From assembly GCF_002898515.1 (NCBI RefSeq), contig NZ_PPFX01000015.1, forward strand, positions 1 to 64,000: 64,000 nt of DNA, given 5' to 3'. Position numbers and translations under genes: made by a program. Positions 58,602 through 64,000 of the stretch are shown in pieces (the stretch's first letter is position 1; every line of letters begins with the position of its first letter). The notes under the pieces are model-generated. The model worked only from the letters and a program-made list of their open reading frames with translations, had not been told where the DNA came from and made no database searches. The stretch comes from Geothermobacter hydrogeniphilus. Its GTDB lineage: Bacteria > Desulfobacterota > Desulfuromonadia > Desulfuromonadales > Geothermobacteraceae.

Positions 58602-61133
58602 TTGAACAGGTACTCAGTTATGCGTAGATACTATGGGCTGCTGATCGCGGGCCTGTTGTTGTTGATTTCATTTCCACCGGACGGGACGAATGCCCAGGCA
58701 GCGGCATTGACCGCAAATGCCGATATCGGGCAGTTGCTGCAGCAGGTTTCGCCGCAGGAACGGGAAAAATTACTGCAATCGATTCCGGCGAACGGTTCCG
58801 GCACCATTGCGGAAAAGCCGTTGGAACAACCGCAGGTTGTCAAACCTCTGCCATCGTCGGAGGGAAAGTCGAGTGCCGGTTCAGCAAAACCGCCGTCCAG
58901 GATAGAAGCGCGGATGAACCTTTCCCTGGGCAGCGAGGGGCTTGGCATGTCGTCGCAGCCCCGCTCCCTGAAAGGTTCCCTGCGCCAGTTCGGATACGAC
59001 CTGTTCGCCGGGGTGCCGAGCACCTTTGCGCCGGTGACCGAGATTCCCATCCCGACCGATTATGTCCTCGGTCCCGGGGACCAGGTCCAGGTTCAATTGT
59101 ATGGAAATCTCAACGAGAACTACACCTTTACGGTTGATCGGGATGGCGCGATCAACCTGCCGAAACTCGGCCCGCTGCAGGTTGCGGGGCAGAAGTTCGC
59201 GGCGGTCCGCAAACTGTTGTCCAGCCGGGTGGAGACGGAACTGGTCGGTGTCAAGGCCAACGTGTCCCTCGGCGAGTTGCGGTCCATGCGGATTTTTGTT
59301 CTCGGCAATGTTCGCCGTCCCGGTTCCTACGTTGTCAGTTCCCTGACCACCATGACCAACGCGCTGTTTGTTTCCGGGGGGATAAAACCGATCGGCAGTC
59401 TTCGTGATATTCAGTTGAAACGTAGAGGAAAGCTGATCAATCGTCTCGACCTTTACGATCTGCTGCAGAAGGGTGATACCTCCGGGGATGTCCGGATGCT
59501 GCCCGGTGATGTCCTCTTCGTCCCCCACATCGGTCCGACAGTCGGGGTTGCCGGAGAGGTCCGGAGGCCGGCTATATACGAGTTGAAAGGGGCTGCGACG
59601 GTTGCTGACGCATTGCAGCTGGCGGAAGGACTGCTGCCGACGGCACAAAAAAATGCCGGACAGATTGTCCATATCAACTCCAGTGGCCTGCGGACGCTTC
59701 AGGATGTGAGTTTTGAAGCCCAAAAGGATCTCGACGCGAAACTGAAAGATGGTGACCTGATCCGGGTCTATCCTATCACCGATCACCTTGAGAACCTGGT
59801 TGTGCTGAACGGTCACGTCCGACATCCGGGCTCCTATCAGTGGCATGAAGGGATGCGGATCACCGACCTGTTGCCGGGATTCGATGCTTTTCTTCCGGAT
59901 CCGGATCTTGATTATGTGCTGGTCCGTCGTGAAACGCGGCCCAACAGGCGGATCGAGGTCTTCTCCGTTGATCTCGCCGCAGCGCTGGCTGATTCTTCGT
60001 GCGCGGACAACGTCCTGCTGCAGCCGCGGGATCAAGTTCTTGTTTTCGGCATGTTAACTGATCGTCAGGCCGCCATTGCCCCGCTCATAGACACTCTGCG
60101 GCAACAGGCCCGCAGCGGCACCCCGGAAAAAGTGGTCTCCATCCTCGGTCATGTCGCGTTTCCGGGGAGTTACCCCCTTGAGGCCGCGATGTCGGTCGGT
60201 GATCTTGTTCGCGCCGCCGGGGGGTTGCGCCAGGAAGCCTACCGCATGGAAGCCGAATTGACGCGAACCACGGTACAGGATGGTGGCCGCAAGGTTGTCA
60301 CCATTGTTGTTCCACTGGCCGGTGCCGGCGGAGGCGACTTCAGTCTTCAGCCCTTCGACCAGGTGCAGGTGCGACCGGTTCCCGACTGGACGGAAAAGGA
60401 GACCGTGACCATCAAGGGAGAGGTTCGTTTCCCCGGGGTGTATACCATCAAACCCGATGAGTCCCTGCGGTCATTTATTGAAAGAGCCGGTGGGCTTACC
60501 GAGCGGGCGTATATTCCCGGCACCGTTTTTTCCCGGGCCGACCTGCGCACCAAGGAGGCCGAAGAGCTGAAAAAGATGCGGTCCCGGCTTAAATCCGACC
60601 TGGCCTCGATGACCCTGGAACAGGCCCGGGACGACGCCAAAAGCGCCGAGGCGATAACCCAGGCGCAACAGTTGCTGGCTGAACTGCAGGCGGCGCAGCC
60701 GATCGGCCGCATGGTTATCAACCTGCGGGATGTGCTGGACGGCAAACAGCAGGTTCTGCTGCGGGACGGCGACGTTCTCGTGATTCCGCGGGTTCCACAG
60801 GAGGTGACGGTTCTGGGCGAGGTGCAGTCGGGGACATCCCACCTGTGGCGTCCTGATTTAAGTCGGGACGACTATATTGATCTCTCGGGGGGACTGACTG
60901 CCAAGGCTGACGATAATCGTATTTACGTGGTCAGGGCCAACGGGGCGGTGATCGCTTCGGAGCCGACCCACTGGTTCGGCAGTCGTGAACAGACGGTGCA
61001 GCCGGGTGATACGGTTGTTGTTCCGGTTGACCTGCAGAAGATGCAGCCCCTCAGCTTCTGGCAGACAGTGGCCGACATTACCTACAAGCTTGCCCTGACC
61101 GCGGCCGCGGGCAAGGCGGTCGGGGTGTTCTGA
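58602..61133 (+). CDS. Wza-like polysaccharide export protein with SLBB domains
   Basis: This 843-residue exported protein has a signal peptide (ending about NAQA), a linker, a polysaccharide export domain (about residues 145-225; YVLGPGDQVQVQLYGNLNENYTFTVDRDGAINLPKLGP) and several SLBB domains between about 230 and 800 (VLGNVRRPGSYVVS, VAGEVRRPAIYELKG, LNGHVRHPGSYQWHEG, ILGHVAFPGSYPLE, IKGEVRFPGVYTIKP, VLGEVQSGTSHLW). It probably forms the outer-membrane or periplasmic conduit. The start is TTG at 58602 with GAGGG upstream; an ATG at 58620 is possible but has a weak SD. No lipobox is seen. It overlaps the Wzz-like gene by 1 bp. Confidence 0.85.
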   Translation: MNRYSVMRRYYGLLIAGLLLLISFPPDGTNAQAAALTANADIGQLLQQVSPQEREKLLQSIPANGSGTIAEKPLEQPQVVKPLPSSEGKSSAGSAKPPSRIEARMNLSLGSEGLGMSSQPRSLKGSLRQFGYDLFAGVPSTFAPVTEIPIPTDYVLGPGDQVQVQLYGNLNENYTFTVDRDGAINLPKLGPLQVAGQKFAAVRKLLSSRVETELVGVKANVSLGELRSMRIFVLGNVRRPGSYVVSSLTTMTNALFVSGGIKPIGSLRDIQLKRRGKLINRLDLYDLLQKGDTSGDVRMLPGDVLFVPHIGPTVGVAGEVRRPAIYELKGAATVADALQLAEGLLPTAQKNAGQIVHINSSGLRTLQDVSFEAQKDLDAKLKDGDLIRVYPITDHLENLVVLNGHVRHPGSYQWHEGMRITDLLPGFDAFLPDPDLDYVLVRRETRPNRRIEVFSVDLAAALADSSCADNVLLQPRDQVLVFGMLTDRQAAIAPLIDTLRQQARSGTPEKVVSILGHVAFPGSYPLEAAMSVGDLVRAAGGLRQEAYRMEAELTRTTVQDGGRKVVTIVVPLAGAGGGDFSLQPFDQVQVRPVPDWTEKETVTIKGEVRFPGVYTIKPDESLRSFIERAGGLTERAYIPGTVFSRADLRTKEAEELKKMRSRLKSDLASMTLEQARDDAKSAEAITQAQQLLAELQAAQPIGRMVINLRDVLDGKQQVLLRDGDVLVIPRVPQEVTVLGEVQSGTSHLWRPDLSRDDYIDLSGGLTAKADDNRIYVVRANGAVIASEPTHWFGSREQTVQPGDTVVVPVDLQKMQPLSFWQTVADITYKLALTAAAGKAVGVF

Positions 61134-62104
61134 TGACGGGAAAAGAGACGGCAAAAAATTGTGAAGTGAAGGAGTCGCAGGCTGTGCCCTGCCAGGCGGA
61201 ATCTTCCCGGCCCGTGGTCGAGGCGGTTGATGAAATCGACCTGTTCGCATTGGGGCAGGTCATCTGGCGCGGGCGGAACGTCCTGATCTGCTGGTTTCTC
61301 CTGTTCGCCATGGTTTCTGCCGGTGTCAGCCTGATGCTTCCCGATATTTTCCGCGCGGAAATTCTTCTGGCCCCCGCCCAGCAGGATGAAAAAAGCAATT
61401 TGCCCGGCGCCGTCGGTTCATTAAGCGGTCTGGCGAGCCTGGCGGGGATATCGATCGGCGGGAAGAGTACCGATGAGGCCATCGCGATCCTGAAGAGCAG
61501 GGAGTTTCTCTGGGATTTTGTCAAGCGGCACAAACTGTTGCCGAAGCTGTTTCCCGATGATTGGGATCAAACGAAAAAGAGCTGGCGAGATCCGGATCCC
61601 GAGAATCAACCCGATCTGTGGGATGCCTATCGCCTGCTGGTGGACGATGAGGTCATCAAGGTGGGATCCGATAAGGATTCAGACCTGGTCAGGTTGCAGA
61701 TCAACTGGTCCGATCCTGAACTGGCAGCCCGCTGGGCCAACATGCTGGTGAAGGATCTTAACGATTATCTCCGGCAGCGGGAAATTCTTTCCAGCCAGAA
61801 GAATCTTAAATACCTGCAGGATGAACTGCAGCGGGTCGTCACCGTCGAACAACGGCAGGCCCTGTTTTCCCTTATCTCCCAGGAACAGCAAAAGGCGATG
61901 CTGGCCAATACCCAGGAGGAGTTTGTCTTTCGGGTTCTGGACAAGGCCTCACCTCCGGATGAAAAGGCCAGGCCGAAGCGGGCCCTGATTGTCATCATCG
62001 CATCGCTGCTGGGAGGTTTTTTCGGATTGCTGTTTCTTTTCGTCCGGGAAGGCGTGAGGCAGCGGTTGGAATTGAATCGGAGCAACAGGGCCGGCGCCAG
62101 GTGA
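61133..62104 (+). CDS. Wzz-type chain-length / polysaccharide co-polymerase
   Basis: This 323-residue inner-membrane protein has the Wzz layout: a cytoplasmic N-terminus, a first membrane segment (VLICWFLLFAMVSAGVSLML), a periplasmic helical region with a predicted coiled coil (about 215-265), and a last membrane segment (LIVIIASLLGGFFGLLFLFV). It sets chain length together with the Wzx/Wzy machinery. Its ATG overlaps the Wza stop (TGATG), which confirms coupling. There is no C-terminal Tyr-kinase domain. Confidence 0.85.
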   Translation: MTGKETAKNCEVKESQAVPCQAESSRPVVEAVDEIDLFALGQVIWRGRNVLICWFLLFAMVSAGVSLMLPDIFRAEILLAPAQQDEKSNLPGAVGSLSGLASLAGISIGGKSTDEAIAILKSREFLWDFVKRHKLLPKLFPDDWDQTKKSWRDPDPENQPDLWDAYRLLVDDEVIKVGSDKDSDLVRLQINWSDPELAARWANMLVKDLNDYLRQREILSSQKNLKYLQDELQRVVTVEQRQALFSLISQEQQKAMLANTQEEFVFRVLDKASPPDEKARPKRALIVIIASLLGGFFGLLFLFVREGVRQRLELNRSNRAGAR

Positions 62105-62268
62105 GGCTGTGAGTTAATGGCGTTGACCCTTTGCCGCGAGCTCCCCTGTTAAAAACTGTTACCGTACGTTCCCTCTTCCCGGTGATTTCGATTCTCTTTG
62201 TTACGACGCGGTGTTGAGTTCTTCCACCCCCCAGCCCAGTGCCTCCGGGGAGAGGCGCGAAACCTTCG

Positions 62269-63603
62269 ATGATCAATGACATCAGAAAAAAAACAAGCAG
62301 GCTGTGGGCCGACCAGCATATGCGGGAGGTTCTTCGCGGATCTGCCGTAGCCCTGGTCCTGAGAGTTGCGGGAGTCGGACTTGCTTTTGGGTTCAACATT
62401 GCCATCGCCCGGCTGCTTGGAGCTGAAGGTGCCGGTCTCTATTTTCTGGCTCTTTCCATCAGTACCATTGGCTCTGTCGTCGGCCGGGTTGGCCTGGATA
62501 ATGCCTTGCTGCGGTTTGTCGCGACTCATTCGGCAACGGATGACTGGGCGAAGGTCAAGGGGGTTTACGCTCTCGGGATTCGCATTGCCATTCTGGGTTT
62601 GGGTTTTCTGTCTTTGCTGGGGTTCTGGTTTGCTCCCTGGCTGGCAGCGATGTTGTTCGATAAACCGGATTTAGGTGATCCTCTGCGCTGGATGTGTCTG
62701 ACGATACTTCCGTTCGGCCTGCTCAACCTGCAGGCGGAAAGCCTGAAGGGGGTGAAATGGATTCGTGACGCCATGCTGGTGCAGGGGGTCGGGGTTCCCT
62801 TTCTCGGCTTGCTGACAATCTGGCCGCTGGCACGGTTCTCAGGTGTTACCGGGGCGGTTTGGGCCTACCTTCTGGCAGTCGTCTTGACCGCGATGCTGGG
62901 ACAGTGGGCGTGGACAAGAGCTGTTGTCGCAAGGGATGTTCCCGCAAGCCCCTATTCTTTCGCCGTGCTTTGGAAAAGCTGCAAGCCCCTCCTGGTAACT
63001 TCCGTGATGAACCGTGCAATACTTCCATGGGCCCCTTTGTTTCTCCTCGGTTTATGGGCTCCAAGCGCAGAGGTGGGAATCTTCGGTGCGGCAAATCGAG
63101 TTGCCATGCTGGTGAGCTTTATGCTGGTGACGGTCAACAATATTCTTGCACCGAAATTTGCTGAATTATATGCCCGGGGGGATCTGGAGGCACTTGGGAC
63201 AACTGCCCGCAGGTCTGCTCTGATCATTACCCTGGTATCATGCCCGGTTTTTGCGGTGTTGATTTTGGGCGGACATTGGGTCATGGGTTTTTTTGGCGAT
63301 GATTTCGGTCGCGGGGCGGTCGTGCTGGCAATATTGGCCCTGGGACAGCTGGTTAATACATTGACCGGATCGGTCGGGTTTATATTGATAAGTACAGGAC
63401 ACGAAATAGACTTGCGGAACATCTCTATTGCGTCAGGGGTTGCCCAGGTTGTGGCTTGCCTGGTGCTGAATCCGTTTATGGGGATGTACGGTGCGGCATT
63501 GGCTACGGCCGTGGCTATCGCCGGGAATAACCTGGTGGCATCCTACCTGGTCTGGAGACGTCTCGGAATCATTGTCAGCCCCTTGGCAAGGAGGATACGG
63601 TGA
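62269..63603 (+). CDS. Lipid-linked oligosaccharide flippase (Wzx/MATE-like)
   Basis: This 444-residue polytopic membrane protein has about 12-14 segments of the MVF/polysaccharide-synthesis family: VALVLRVAGVGLAFGFNIAIARLLGAEGAGLYFLALSI at the start and late segments around NTLTGSVGFILISTGHEIDLRN. It probably moves undecaprenyl-linked repeat units across the inner membrane. The ATG at 62269 is chosen; the SD (GGGGAGAGG) is about 13 bp away. The sulfotransferase start overlaps its stop. Confidence 0.85.
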   Translation: MINDIRKKTSRLWADQHMREVLRGSAVALVLRVAGVGLAFGFNIAIARLLGAEGAGLYFLALSISTIGSVVGRVGLDNALLRFVATHSATDDWAKVKGVYALGIRIAILGLGFLSLLGFWFAPWLAAMLFDKPDLGDPLRWMCLTILPFGLLNLQAESLKGVKWIRDAMLVQGVGVPFLGLLTIWPLARFSGVTGAVWAYLLAVVLTAMLGQWAWTRAVVARDVPASPYSFAVLWKSCKPLLVTSVMNRAILPWAPLFLLGLWAPSAEVGIFGAANRVAMLVSFMLVTVNNILAPKFAELYARGDLEALGTTARRSALIITLVSCPVFAVLILGGHWVMGFFGDDFGRGAVVLAILALGQLVNTLTGSVGFILISTGHEIDLRNISIASGVAQVVACLVLNPFMGMYGAALATAVAIAGNNLVASYLVWRRLGIIVSPLARRIR

Positions 63604-64000
63604 GGGTTCAGGATCACAGGTATCTTATTATCGGCGGTGCCCCTAAAGCGGGTACGACGTCATTGTATAAATGGTTGGCGAACCATCCCGATGTGTGTGC
63701 GTCTTCTTTGAAAGAAACGCGCTTTTTCCTGGATGAAGGATATCCTCTCCCTTCAGCAAAGAGGTTTGACGGACAAAACCTCGATTCCTATGACGGCTTT
63801 TTTACCCATTGTCGAAATGAGGGCGATAAATTGCGGGTTGAAGCAACTCCAGATTATCTTTATTCAAAGAATGCCCTCCAAATTGCAGAATTATTGCCGA
63901 AGGCGAAAATTGTTTTTATCCTTCGAGATCCTGTCGATCGTGTTGTCTCCTGGTATAAATATGCAAGACAGAGAGGGTTTGTCTCTCCAGGGATGAGTTT
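63600..64000 (+). CDS. Sulfotransferase (partial, cut by the window end)
   Basis: The frame starts with GTG at 63600 (AAGGAGG just before it, GTGA overlap with the flippase) and is open to the last base, about 133 codons. The PAPS-binding 5' loop is GGAPKAGTTSLYKWLANHP, and the 3'-phosphate motif is RDPVDRVVSWY. It probably transfers sulfate from PAPS to a sugar of the surface polysaccharide. The C-terminus lies outside the window. Confidence 0.85.
   Translation, partial: MRVQDHRYLIIGGAPKAGTTSLYKWLANHPDVCASSLKETRFFLDEGYPLPSAKRFDGQNLDSYDGFFTHCRNEGDKLRVEATPDYLYSKNALQIAELLPKAKIVFILRDPVDRVVSWYKYARQRGFVSPGMS

Overview
The window is a GC-rich chromosomal segment. Its gene content (PhoB/PhoR plus a complete pst operon, a sigma-54 activator, a PilT motor, a 5TM-Lyt histidine kinase, a UGA-containing AhpD-like selenoprotein gene, a haem/periplasmic-binding-protein fusion and multicopper oxidases) suggests a Gram-negative bacterium of the Desulfuromonadia (former Deltaproteobacteria) type. 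That placement is inference from gene content. I see no tRNA, rRNA, CRISPR array or intact insertion sequence.

Layout. 1-3.1 kb: a 162-bp mobile repeat and phoB-phoR. 3.1-6.5 kb: aroC, a short-chain dehydrogenase, and on the minus strand pilT with an unrecognised duplicated-motif gene. 6.7-10.8 kb: a CstA-type transporter beside a LytTR/5TM-Lyt two-component pair, which resembles pyruvate-sensing BtsSR/BtsT modules. 10.9-12.0 kb: a selenoprotein gene and trmO. 12.1-16.8 kb: Pho boxes and pstSCAB-phoU. 16.8-23 kb: a block of palindromic repeats, a sigma-54 enhancer-binding protein, a sigma-54-type promoter with symmetrical upstream sites, two hsp20 genes and clpB. 23-29.6 kb: signalling proteins (MshEN-receiver, receiver-PilZ-GAF), a small thioredoxin-like protein, a B12-binding radical SAM protein, a patatin and a small coiled-coil-like protein. 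29.8-37.2 kb: glmU-glmS-ClC channel-helicase, one run of genes. 37.5-41.7 kb: a frameshifted response regulator, an ArsS-like radical SAM protein, a lipoprotein, and groES-groEL behind a CIRCE operator.

41.8-55.7 kb is the most unusual part. A minus-strand pair encodes a SCO-type copper chaperone and a cytochrome c/type-1 periplasmic-binding-protein fusion. Divergent from it lies a 2030-residue secreted surface protein (SdrD-B-like segments, IPT/TIG domain, right-handed beta-helix and three Ig-like repeats), followed by three consecutive secreted two-domain cupredoxin (multicopper-oxidase-like) proteins. None of the three carries a complete copper site. The first keeps HxHG and the HCH type-1 motif, the second keeps HxxHxH and an HSH motif in which the type-1 Cys is Ser, and the third has lost essentially all ligands but carries four of the same repeats found at the end of the giant protein. 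The parsimonious reading is a hetero-oligomeric split oxidase displayed on a surface scaffold.

55.8-64 kb: start of a surface polysaccharide locus (WecA-like initiating transferase, Wzi-like outer-membrane protein, Wza-like exporter, Wzz-like chain-length protein, flippase, and a sulfotransferase cut by the window end).

Two repeat families run through the window. One is a 162-bp element with terminal inverted repeats and 5-bp target duplications (three copies). The other is a roughly 110-bp imperfect palindrome with a GACGTAGC/GCTACG-like core (eight copies), mostly at transcription-unit boundaries.
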